Source: Bacteroidota bacterium
GTDB lineage: Bacteria; Bacteroidota; Bacteroidia; Palsa-965
NCBI GenBank assembly: GCA_016194975.1
Contig: JACQAM010000012.1
Location: 1-64,000, forward strand
Direction: 5' to 3'
Length of the DNA: 64,000 nucleotides
The position numbers and the translations under genes are program-made. How positions within the stretch are numbered: the first letter of the stretch is position 1; the number at the start of each line of letters is the position of its first letter. Below are positions 9,895-16,766 of the stretch, in pieces. Below the pieces are notes generated by a model. That model made no database searches, was not told where the DNA came from, and worked only from the letters and a program-made list of their open reading frames with translations.

Positions 9895-9946
9895 TCAGTA
9901 TGCACAAGCTGTAATTTTCATTCTGCAGTTTTCAGAAAAAAATAAG

Positions 9947-10357
9947 ATGAAGAAGATACTCGTTCTCTGCACCGGAAACAGTTGCCGTTCCCAGATGGCG
10001 CATGGCTACCTGCAGAAATTCGCCGGCGACAAAGCAGAAGTTTTTTCTGCCGGAATAGAAACGCACGGCTTGAATCCAAAAGCGGTCGCCGTGATGAAAG
10101 AAGATGGTATTGATATTTCTCATCACACTTCGAATAATGTGAATGAATATGCGAATATAGATTTTGATATTGTGATCACTGTTTGCGATAATGCGAATGA
10201 AAAATGTCCTGTTTTTCCTTCACGCGCAAAAAAGACCCATCGCAACTTTCCTGATCCGGCAAAAGCAAGAGGAAGCGACGAAGAGATCATGAATCAATTC
10301 AGGAAAGTGCGCGATGAAATAAAAAAGTGGTGCGGGGAATTTGTGAAAGAATTGTAG
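9947..10357 (+). CDS. arsC: Thioredoxin-coupled arsenate reductase (LMW-PTPase fold)
   Basis: This 136-residue protein has a phosphatase P-loop CTGNSCR (Cys8 to Arg14) and a redox pair Cys80 and Cys87 in the VCDNANEKCP segment. This is the hallmark of the Staphylococcus pI258-type ArsC that reduces As(V) to As(III) using thioredoxin. The start ATG at 9947 is chosen because the upstream in-frame extension overlaps arsM and is not conserved-looking. The stop codon lies inside the left arm of a foldback element. The product feeds ArsM. No ArsB or Acr3 efflux pump is present in this window. Confidence 0.93.
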   Translation: MKKILVLCTGNSCRSQMAHGYLQKFAGDKAEVFSAGIETHGLNPKAVAVMKEDGIDISHHTSNNVNEYANIDFDIVITVCDNANEKCPVFPSRAKKTHRNFPDPAKARGSDEEIMNQFRKVRDEIKKWCGEFVKEL

Positions 10358-10446
10358 AAGCTATCTCAAAATTGCGTTTTAGGATTTTTTCACCGCTAAG
10401 GCGCAAAGAGCGCGAAGCCTCATTGGTAATTTTGAGATAGCTTCTA
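10355..10446. repeat. MITE-like foldback element with perfect 19-bp terminal inverted repeats
   Basis: The left arm TAGAAGCTATCTCAAAATT (10355-10373) is the exact reverse complement of the right arm (10428-10446). The 54-bp interior includes CACCGCTAAGGCGCAAAG, related to fragments near 16670 and 27180. The left arm supplies the arsC stop codon, which suggests insertion at the gene end. I could not establish a target-site duplication. Confidence 0.75.
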
Positions 10447-10667
10447 GTTGAAATGTTCCGGTAAATTTCACCGGTAAAACACGACTGGGAAAGCAGCCAT
10501 GCGTTATTGATTCCATTTTCGGCACCCGCCTGCTTGCCCGTGCCATTACGGACGGGAGTGACGCAGTCGGGCAGGGAGAATAAAATAATTAAATGCCGCA
10601 AAAATGCGGAAATAAAATTTTAGATGCGGAGAATAATTCGTATAATTACCGCATAATTGCGGAGAAA
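10447..10667. other. Spacer between foldback element and Fic gene
   Basis: The spacer contains a GC-rich potential hairpin near 10525-10577 (CGCCTGCTTGCCCG against CGGGCAGGG), followed by two CCGC...GCGG palindromes. The upstream in-frame extension of the Fic ORF (from 10593) reads through these palindromes and is probably not translated. Confidence 0.55.
10596..10662. promoter_or_regulatory. Paired 14-bp palindromes, probable operator of the Fic gene
   Basis: CCGCAAAAATGCGG (10596-10609) and CCGCATAATTGCGG (10649-10662) share the form CCGCAnnnnTGCGG. Their centres are 53 bp apart, about five helical turns, with a TGCGG half-site between them at 10625-10629. The second ends 5 bp before the ATG at 10668, so a bound protein would cover the ribosome-binding region. 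The gene's own C-terminal winged helix is the obvious candidate ligand. Confidence 0.65.
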
Positions 10668-11783
10668 ATGCCGAGGTATATACACGAAAATGCAAAATGG
10701 CCGGAACTCACCTGGGATACAGACGAACTGCTGCCCCTGCTCATGAGTATACGCCACAAGCAGGGACGCTTAAAAGCACATCTGCACCTGCTCGGATTCG
10801 CCATGCGCAACGAAACCGATCTGCAAACACTCACACAGGATGTACTCAAGTCAAACGAAATAGAAGGAGAATTCCTGGATGCACAGCAAGTACGTTCGTC
10901 CATAGCGAGACAATTGGGAATGCACATTGCGGGACTCATACCTTCCGACAGAAATGTTGACGGCCTCGTAGAGATGATGCTCGATGCAACGCGCAACTAC
11001 AAAGTCCCATTGACAAAAAATCGCTTGTACGGATGGCACTCATTACTTTTTCCGGAAGGCAGAAGCGGCATGCACAAAATAACAGTTGGAAAATGGAGAC
11101 GCAATGACAAAGGGCCGATGCAGGTTGTTTCGGGCGCCATGGGAAAAGAACGCGTGCATTATGAAGCGCCGGATGCAACACGGGTGCGTCATGAAATGAA
11201 ATTATTTCTGAAGTGGTTCAACACCGATAAAAAAACAGATCCTGTTTTGAAATCGGGCGTTGCACATTTCCGCTTTGTAACTATACATCCGTTTGATGAC
11301 GGGAATGGCCGCATGGCGCGCGCCATAGCGGATATGCAACTCTCGCGCGCGGACGGTGAAGCGCAACGCTACTACAGCATGTCGGCGCAGATACGCGTGG
11401 AGCGGAAAAATTATTACGAGATGCTGGAAAAAACACAGAAAGGAAATACCGATATAACCAAATGGTTGCTGTGGTACCTCACGTGCCTCGACCGCGCATT
11501 GAACAAAACTGACCAGCGATTAAATGTTGTTTTGAGAAAAGCAGAATTCTGGGATACACACACGCGCACTTCCATCAATGAGCGCCAACGTGCGATGATC
11601 AATAAACTTTTCGATGGCTTCGAAGGGAAACTCACTTCTACCAAATGGGGAAAAATAACCAAGTGCTCGGCGGATACCGCTCTGCGCGATATACAAGACC
11701 TCATGAAGAAAAAAATTCTGAAAAAAGAAAATGCAGGCGGAAGAAGTACGAGTTATGGGTTGAGGGAGAATAGGAGCGATTAA
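10668..11783 (+). CDS. Class II Fic AMPylase with C-terminal winged helix
   Basis: This 371-residue protein opens with a DUF4172-type region (WPELTWD, then QGRL). It carries the inhibitory helix motif SNEIEG (Ser62 to Gly67, pattern SxxxEG), placing it with Fic proteins inhibited by an N-terminal helix. The catalytic motif HPFDDGNGR is at 207-215 and is intact, with the catalytic His and ATP-binding Arg. The last ~45 residues form a winged-helix segment (CSADTALRDIQDL, then GRSTSYGL). Such proteins transfer AMP to target hydroxyls. The ATG at 10668 is preferred because conserved sequence begins there and palindromes occupy the upstream extension. The target is unknown. Confidence 0.9.
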   Translation: MPRYIHENAKWPELTWDTDELLPLLMSIRHKQGRLKAHLHLLGFAMRNETDLQTLTQDVLKSNEIEGEFLDAQQVRSSIARQLGMHIAGLIPSDRNVDGLVEMMLDATRNYKVPLTKNRLYGWHSLLFPEGRSGMHKITVGKWRRNDKGPMQVVSGAMGKERVHYEAPDATRVRHEMKLFLKWFNTDKKTDPVLKSGVAHFRFVTIHPFDDGNGRMARAIADMQLSRADGEAQRYYSMSAQIRVERKNYYEMLEKTQKGNTDITKWLLWYLTCLDRALNKTDQRLNVVLRKAEFWDTHTRTSINERQRAMINKLFDGFEGKLTSTKWGKITKCSADTALRDIQDLMKKKILKKENAGGRSTSYGLRENRSD

Positions 11784-11904
11784 CAGAAAAAAATGTGTGG
11801 TGAACTTTTGTGGAGTGGGAAGATAATGCGCTATTCAGCAGAATAGGGGAATTATTTTTTGAAAAGGGAAGTTGTGCAACAAGCACTGCTGTTATGGGTA
11901 GTTT

Positions 11905-12198
11905 TTATTCATTAATAACTCTTAATTCGTCTGAGAGGTTTAAAATGTTTGTGTGAAAGAAAAATCCTGCGTGTATTTTTTTCTTGTCGAATACTGCAAC
12001 GATGTCAACATCACTACCTGAGAATGGAATAATTGCCTTCTCTCCGTCCAATATTTGAAGATAATGTTTTAAAAATTCTTCTGCCGATTCATTATTGGTG
12101 GGAACAAGAATTAATTCTTCAATTGTGGCTCCTTTATCCTGCTTACCGAGGAGATGCTTGTTTTTTTCTTTTAGTAAAATCGCTTGTTTAAATTCCAT
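11905..12198 (-). CDS. Small protein of unknown function
   Basis: This 97-residue soluble protein is Lys-rich at the N terminus and has the segment SGSDVDIVAVFDKKK in the middle. The start overlaps the end of the upstream gene (12188-12865) by 11 bp, so the two are probably translationally coupled. The segment resembles the DhDh part of a nucleotidyltransferase active site, but the required upstream G-S motif and spacing are missing, so I do not assign that function. Base composition is more AT-rich than in neighbouring core genes. Confidence 0.6.
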   Translation of the reverse strand: MEFKQAILLKEKNKHLLGKQDKGATIEELILVPTNNESAEEFLKHYLQILDGEKAIIPFSGSDVDIVAVFDKKKIHAGFFFHTNILNLSDELRVINE

Positions 12199-12865
12199 TG
12201 TTTAGGTTTTTGTCTGAATAGCTGGAAGTGTTTGTAGTTTTCGGAGAGGGTGTCAGGGTACAGTTAATATATATTTTTGCTTCATTCATTTTGTTCGGTT
12301 GCTCAAAATTCATATTAATAACTTCCTCACATGCGGATTTAAAGTCTTCATAAAGCTCATCAGCATTAAAGTTAATTTCTCCAGTCTGTTCGAGAATGGT
12401 TGGTTTTTCATCTGTTCCGTGTGAAAGAGAAACGTTGTCTCCTGGCGCACAGGCGTGAACTAAACCACAACGAAACTCTCGGTAAAGGTTAAAATTTGGT
12501 CGAGAGAGTAGGGGTCTATATTTTTTAAAAGCTTCGAGGGTCTCTATCACATTTTTGAAATTTGGTCCGGAAACGCATTCAGCATTCCAGCCTGTTGGAT
12601 TATTGCTGTCTATGCACTTGCCTAAAAATTCCATTCCGCTACTTATGCAAATGAAGCCAAGCCATGGTGATGTTTTTACCACCGCTGCCAATTCAGTTAT
12701 TAAAACTTGTCTAATGAAATGTTTAGGAAACATTGGTAGACTGATTTGAATCGTATGCGATTCGGTTGTCGAACTAAACGCAACTTTAGCGTTGTCAATT
12801 TGTTCATTTGAAAATCCTTGTTTTGTAAGGGTTTCTCTAATCTCATTTTTCTGCTCGTCCGTCAT
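12188..12865 (-). CDS. Unrecognised protein with HEPN-like Rx4H motif
   Basis: This 225-residue mostly helical protein contains YREFRCGLVHACAPG, where Arg132 and His137 form an Rx4H motif preceding a short turn, as in HEPN-fold proteins. It has no signal peptide or membrane span. The C-terminal 40 residues are polar and low complexity. It overlaps the downstream small gene and follows another Rx4H protein on the same strand. A HEPN ribonuclease or HEPN-like non-catalytic role is an inference from the motif alone. Confidence 0.6.
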   Translation of the reverse strand: MTDEQKNEIRETLTKQGFSNEQIDNAKVAFSSTTESHTIQISLPMFPKHFIRQVLITELAAVVKTSPWLGFICISSGMEFLGKCIDSNNPTGWNAECVSGPNFKNVIETLEAFKKYRPLLSRPNFNLYREFRCGLVHACAPGDNVSLSHGTDEKPTILEQTGEINFNADELYEDFKSACEEVINMNFEQPNKMNEAKIYINCTLTPSPKTTNTSSYSDKNLNNGI

Positions 12866-12931
12866 GTGATGTTTATTTTAAATAGATCGTCCGCAAACGT
12901 TAGTGGTTTCAGTCTTTAGTTTTCGTTAATT

Positions 12932-13570
12932 TCAAACGAAAAGCGAATTATTAATAAATATGTCGTAAGCAAATATGCTTTTTAACCTTTTATAAACCTC
13001 AATCATTTCCTCAGTCCCCCAAATGATTTGTTCACCTAAATTATGTTCAGTTGTTTTAAATTCCAATGTTAAGATTTTGTAGTCAAGTAAATTTTTTTTG
13101 TTATACTGCCCGTCATAATGAATCATTGAGTTTCGAACATTATGCAAAAATGTTAAAAATAATTTGTCGTCAGATTTTAAGAACCTGTTCAAAATATTCA
13201 GTGGTTGATTATATTGTTTGTCAAAAAATGCAGGCAAATGTCTGCCGTTAACGTTTTTTTTGCGTAATACATTGTCAAGATAAATACAAAAGCTAGCAGA
13301 ACAAGAATATAAATCACTAATGAATATTCGCCTGCATTCGGTCGTCATTTGATCGTAATTTTTATTTATTTCTCCACTTGGATATATTATTCTTAAAATA
13401 GTTTTAGTTGGTGGATGGTCTGTCACTGTAACGTCAACAGGTGTGAGTTCATTTTTCAATACCGCAAGAAGAGCATACTTTACTTTAAACCGTTCATAAA
13501 CATTATCAAGGTCAGAATGGAAGGTATTGACTACCTGCTTTGCATAATCTATCTTATTCATTTGTGTCAT
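12932..13570 (-). CDS. Unrecognised protein with HEPN-like RNxxxH motif
   Basis: This 212-residue protein is AT-rich at DNA level. The motif HNVRNSMIHYDG has Arg146 and His151 spaced as in the RNxxxH signature of HEPN domains, and it follows a long helical segment. It is the first gene of a minus-strand set of three, with a 66-bp gap to the next. No toxin-antitoxin partner family was recognised. Function is unknown. Nuclease activity would require the His and Arg, both present. Confidence 0.6.
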   Translation of the reverse strand: MTQMNKIDYAKQVVNTFHSDLDNVYERFKVKYALLAVLKNELTPVDVTVTDHPPTKTILRIIYPSGEINKNYDQMTTECRRIFISDLYSCSASFCIYLDNVLRKKNVNGRHLPAFFDKQYNQPLNILNRFLKSDDKLFLTFLHNVRNSMIHYDGQYNKKNLLDYKILTLEFKTTEHNLGEQIIWGTEEMIEVYKRLKSIFAYDIFINNSLFV

Positions 13571-13714
13571 AAAATTACCCCTAACTCGCTTATACCCGTC
13601 ATAAAAGTTCGGTTATCCGTCCTGCTTTGGGTGGATAAGCGACACTGAACTTCGGGTTATTCGTAAACGAAATTTACTCAAAATTTTCCGCGCTTCAAAC
13701 TCCCATTTCCTTTC

Positions 13715-13722
13715 TACATTTG
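13715..13722 (+). promoter_or_regulatory. -7 promoter element for VIT1/CCC1 gene
   Basis: TACATTTG matches the Bacteroidota -7 consensus TAnnTTTG. It lies 40 bp before the start codon. A clear -33 TTTG is not seen. Confidence 0.5.
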
Positions 13723-13762
13723 TTCAGAGAAACTAATTTCGAATTTCAAATCTCCAATTCGC

Positions 13763-14458
13763 ATGACACACGAAGAAGAACATTTCCACGGCAGCGAAGT
13801 AGTGCGCGATATCGTGATCGGCATGTCGGACGGACTCACTGTTCCGTTTGCACTCACTGCAGGATTAAGCGGTGCGGTACACAATAATTCTATTGTGATC
13901 ACGGCGGGTATTGCGGAGATCATTGCCGGATCGATTGCGATGGGATTGGGCGGATATCTTGCTGGAAGAACTGAAGCCGATCATTATTCTGCCGAACTGA
14001 AAAGAGAATATTACGAAGTAGATAATTTGCCGGAAAAAGAAAAAGCGGAGATCGAAGAAATTCTTTCCGAGTATAATATTTCTGATCGCGTGAAAAAAGA
14101 ATTTGTGAATGAACTCGCAATGGATAAAAACAAATGGGTGGAGTTCATGATGAAGTTTGAATTAGGATTGGAAAAACCGGATGTGAATCGTGCACGGAAT
14201 TCTGCGATGATCATTGCGGGTTCTTACATTGCCGGTGGATTCATTCCACTGCTCGCGTATTTTTTCACGCAAACTCCGCAGATGGGATTATATTTTTCTT
14301 CAGGAGTGACGATCGTTGCATTGGCGCTCTTCGGATTTTTCAAGAACAAAGCGATCGGAGAAAATCCCTGGAAAGGTGCGTGGAAAGTTACGCTCATCGG
14401 AATTCTGGCAGCGGGATCTGCATTCGCCATTGCGAAACTTGTGAGCGCGCACGTGTGA
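13763..14458 (+). CDS. VIT1/CCC1-family Fe(II)/Mn(II) transporter
   Basis: This 231-residue membrane protein opens with a His/Glu-rich head (EEEHFHGSEVVRD) followed by IGMSDGLTVPFALTAGLSG, the conserved first transmembrane segment of the VIT1/CCC1 family. There are about five hydrophobic spans: one near 20-40, a second with IAEIIAGSIAMGLGGYLA, and three in the last 90 residues. A charged cytoplasmic stretch of about 70 residues lies between spans two and three, corresponding to the metal-binding helices of plant VIT1. The family exports or sequesters ferrous iron and manganese. The gene stands alone, downstream of a TACATTTG box. Confidence 0.9.
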   Translation: MTHEEEHFHGSEVVRDIVIGMSDGLTVPFALTAGLSGAVHNNSIVITAGIAEIIAGSIAMGLGGYLAGRTEADHYSAELKREYYEVDNLPEKEKAEIEEILSEYNISDRVKKEFVNELAMDKNKWVEFMMKFELGLEKPDVNRARNSAMIIAGSYIAGGFIPLLAYFFTQTPQMGLYFSSGVTIVALALFGFFKNKAIGENPWKGAWKVTLIGILAAGSAFAIAKLVSAHV

Positions 14459-14476
14459 GAAAAAATTTCTGAACGA

Positions 14477-15079
14477 TCAGCAACAATCTTTTCCGGTTTG
14501 CTTCGACGGGCACTTCACCGTTCCGTAACTGCAATAAACGCAGCAGTCGCCCTGTTTGGGTTTTAAAACAGTTTTACAATTTTCACATTCATAATAAAAC
14601 TGGCAGGCATCGGTCGGCATCAATTCTTTTTTCTTATGTCCGCACTTGGGACAGGTGATCGTGGATTCCAGTTCAATTGTTTTGCCATCGACCAATGCGC
14701 ATGTTGCACAGGCAGTTTTATTTTTCCAGTTGATGAAAAAATTCAGCACGGTTGCAAAAAGTAATCCGAACATCCCGGAATAGATCAGCACATTGTTGAA
14801 GCTGAAGTTGTAGGAATAAAAAATAATTGAACCACTGATCAGCCCGATGATAAAAGGAAAAATATTTTTGTGCTGCCGGAAAGAAATGAAAAATCCTATA
14901 AGGGAAATGAGTACTAATCCTTCAAAAATATATTCCGTCCAGCCGCCGAAAAGTTCAGTTGAGCCGAGCCCGAATGCAGAAAAGACAAAAGCAAAAAGCG
15001 GAAAGCAGCAGGGGGTAGCGAGCGCGGCAAGAAACAATCCGATCGTTCCGATCTTGTCAAGGTTTGACGCGAGTTTCAT
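14477..15079 (-). CDS. MerC-domain membrane protein with C-terminal zinc-ribbon tail
   Basis: This 200-residue protein has four hydrophobic spans in the first 120 residues. The first carries ATPCCFPLFAF, the Cys pair typical of MerC-type mercury transporters. The C-terminal 80 residues are Cys-rich: ACATC, TCPKCGHKKKE, YECENC and GDCCVYCSYG. These look like two metal-binding zinc-ribbon-like knuckles. MerC moves Hg(II) across the inner membrane, but no merA or merR is near, so the substrate here is uncertain. It is convergent with the VIT1/CCC1 gene (18-bp gap). Confidence 0.78.
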   Translation of the reverse strand: MKLASNLDKIGTIGLFLAALATPCCFPLFAFVFSAFGLGSTELFGGWTEYIFEGLVLISLIGFFISFRQHKNIFPFIIGLISGSIIFYSYNFSFNNVLIYSGMFGLLFATVLNFFINWKNKTACATCALVDGKTIELESTITCPKCGHKKKELMPTDACQFYYECENCKTVLKPKQGDCCVYCSYGTVKCPSKQTGKDCC

Positions 15080-15114
15080 AATCGGGAGATGAAGTAAAAA
15101 TTATTTCCGAATCT

Positions 15115-16578
15115 CTATTCCGTGAAAATGATCCTGCAACAGAATTTTTCCAATGTTGTTTCATCTGTCACTTCTGCAAAATAAATTCCGGCGTCGAACT
15201 TATTCACCGTCATTTTTTCCTGCCCGCTGATCACCGACGATTCCATTTCTTTTCCATTCACATCAAAAATTTTCAGAACGCCATCGTGATGATCCAAACA
15301 GGAAAGATCGATCGTCGCAACATCCGAAGAAGGATCCGGAAATACTTGCAGCGATCGATGAGAAATATTTTCCGCAATTCCTGTTGGCGTGATCGTTCCG
15401 TAACGATACATCACATTCCCGGAAGAAAGATCGGTCCAGCAAATATGAAATGTATTGGAAGAATAAGCAATGTGCGGATTTCTCTGATCGTTCGCAGTTG
15501 TGGTGTTGATGACCGATTCATTATTGATCAATCCACTTGCGCCGGTTGTTGACCACGTGAAATAAGAATCGATGTTGGAAGAAGCATCCTGTTGCCACAC
15601 CACACCCACCGTATCATTCTTTCCCGCGGAGAATGGATAATTCTGAATTACACTCGAAGGATAATTTGGTGCGATAGTTTGAATAAATCCCTGCTGGCTT
15701 GTTGTGATGTTGAATGTGCTGAGATAAACTCTGTCGTCGCCCGAAGCTCCGCTCATGAATACCGTGTACAAACTATCATTCCACAAAAAAGGATCGGGCC
15801 CGGTAGAAGGACACGCCGATAACATCCAGTCGGTATTGTCCACATCAATTCCGGTCGTGAAAGTCATTCCTCCATTGGTAGAAATTCCTGCCCACATATC
15901 GCGGCGATTATTATTATTTCTTCTCCACGTTGCCGCTTGCGTATTTCCATTCACCGTAACATAACCCGGGCAACAATCGCAAACAATACTTCCACCAAGA
16001 TTACTCACATTCACCGGCGTAGAAAAAGTTGCACCACCATCATTTGAATTTGAAACAGCATATCCTGCCGTTGCCCAAGCAGTGTCAAAAGTCATGTACA
16101 TCACAACAGGATTTCCTGCTGCAGTAACTGCAACAGATGGAAAACGATCGTACGGCCCTTGTCCAATATCCACTTGCGTTGGCAATGTCCACGTAACTCC
16201 GCCATCGGTAGATTTCACAATGTAAATGTTGTTCGACATTTCCGGCTGCACTTTGAAAACAACATAAACTGTATTTCCATAAGCAGCGATATCGGCGCCA
16301 GCCCACGTGTCAATGAAAGGATCGTATCCCATTGGCGTAACCTGCACGGGAGTTCCGAAACTACTTCCGTTCCATCGCGCAACAAGGAGTGGTTGTGTTG
16401 CAGTACCACCTCCCCACATGATCACGGGAATATTTCCTGAAGTGACGGCAATTCTCGGCCGAACATTTCCATACACGCTTCCGTTATCTACGGTGATCTC
16501 GTTGCTCCACGTGATCGTTGATTGAGAAAAAGCGGAGAGTGAAAAAAGTGATACGAAGAAAAGTAGTTTTGTTTTCAT
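15115..16578 (-). CDS. Sialidase-like beta-propeller protein with T9SS type A sorting tail
   Basis: This 487-residue protein has a signal peptide (FFVSLFSLSAFSQ). Repeated Asp-box-like segments follow (STDGGVTW, SNDGGATFSTPV, STNGGMTFTTG), as in BNR/sialidase propellers. A CDCCPG motif sits mid-protein. The last 80 residues form a type A sorting domain (LQVFPDPSSDVATI, then DVNGKEM and FDAGIYFAEV). It is expected to be exported by T9SS and attached or released at the surface. True sialidase activity is not shown, because the catalytic Arg triad cannot be confirmed from motifs alone. Confidence 0.83.
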   Translation of the reverse strand: MKTKLLFFVSLFSLSAFSQSTITWSNEITVDNGSVYGNVRPRIAVTSGNIPVIMWGGGTATQPLLVARWNGSSFGTPVQVTPMGYDPFIDTWAGADIAAYGNTVYVVFKVQPEMSNNIYIVKSTDGGVTWTLPTQVDIGQGPYDRFPSVAVTAAGNPVVMYMTFDTAWATAGYAVSNSNDGGATFSTPVNVSNLGGSIVCDCCPGYVTVNGNTQAATWRRNNNNRRDMWAGISTNGGMTFTTGIDVDNTDWMLSACPSTGPDPFLWNDSLYTVFMSGASGDDRVYLSTFNITTSQQGFIQTIAPNYPSSVIQNYPFSAGKNDTVGVVWQQDASSNIDSYFTWSTTGASGLINNESVINTTTANDQRNPHIAYSSNTFHICWTDLSSGNVMYRYGTITPTGIAENISHRSLQVFPDPSSDVATIDLSCLDHHDGVLKIFDVNGKEMESSVISGQEKMTVNKFDAGIYFAEVTDETTLEKFCCRIIFTE

Positions 16579-16766
16579 GAGATTGGTTTTGCGGAATAGC
16601 TAATATAGGAAAAGGGACAATGCAATTTTACAATTCGGTGAAGTTGGTTAAATAAAATATGGATCAGGAACCGCTAAGGCGCCCTTCAATTCTTCAGGGC
16701 AGGATCCGGCACGAAGTTGGATCACTGGAGAGAACATAAATTCCTTGATTGATCAATCTGCAATTC

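Noticed and set aside
10593-10667. Longer N terminus for the Fic protein
   Set aside because: The extra 25 residues read through two palindromes and lack family conservation.
11905-12198. MNT-type nucleotidyltransferase in the 97-residue protein
   Set aside because: Only the DVDI segment fits; the essential G-S motif and its 9-13 residue spacing are missing.
11784-13763. Integron-like attC sites between the AT-rich genes
   Set aside because: Words such as AACGTTAG and GTTGTGCAAC occur, but no paired core and inverse-core boxes with correct spacing and stem were found.
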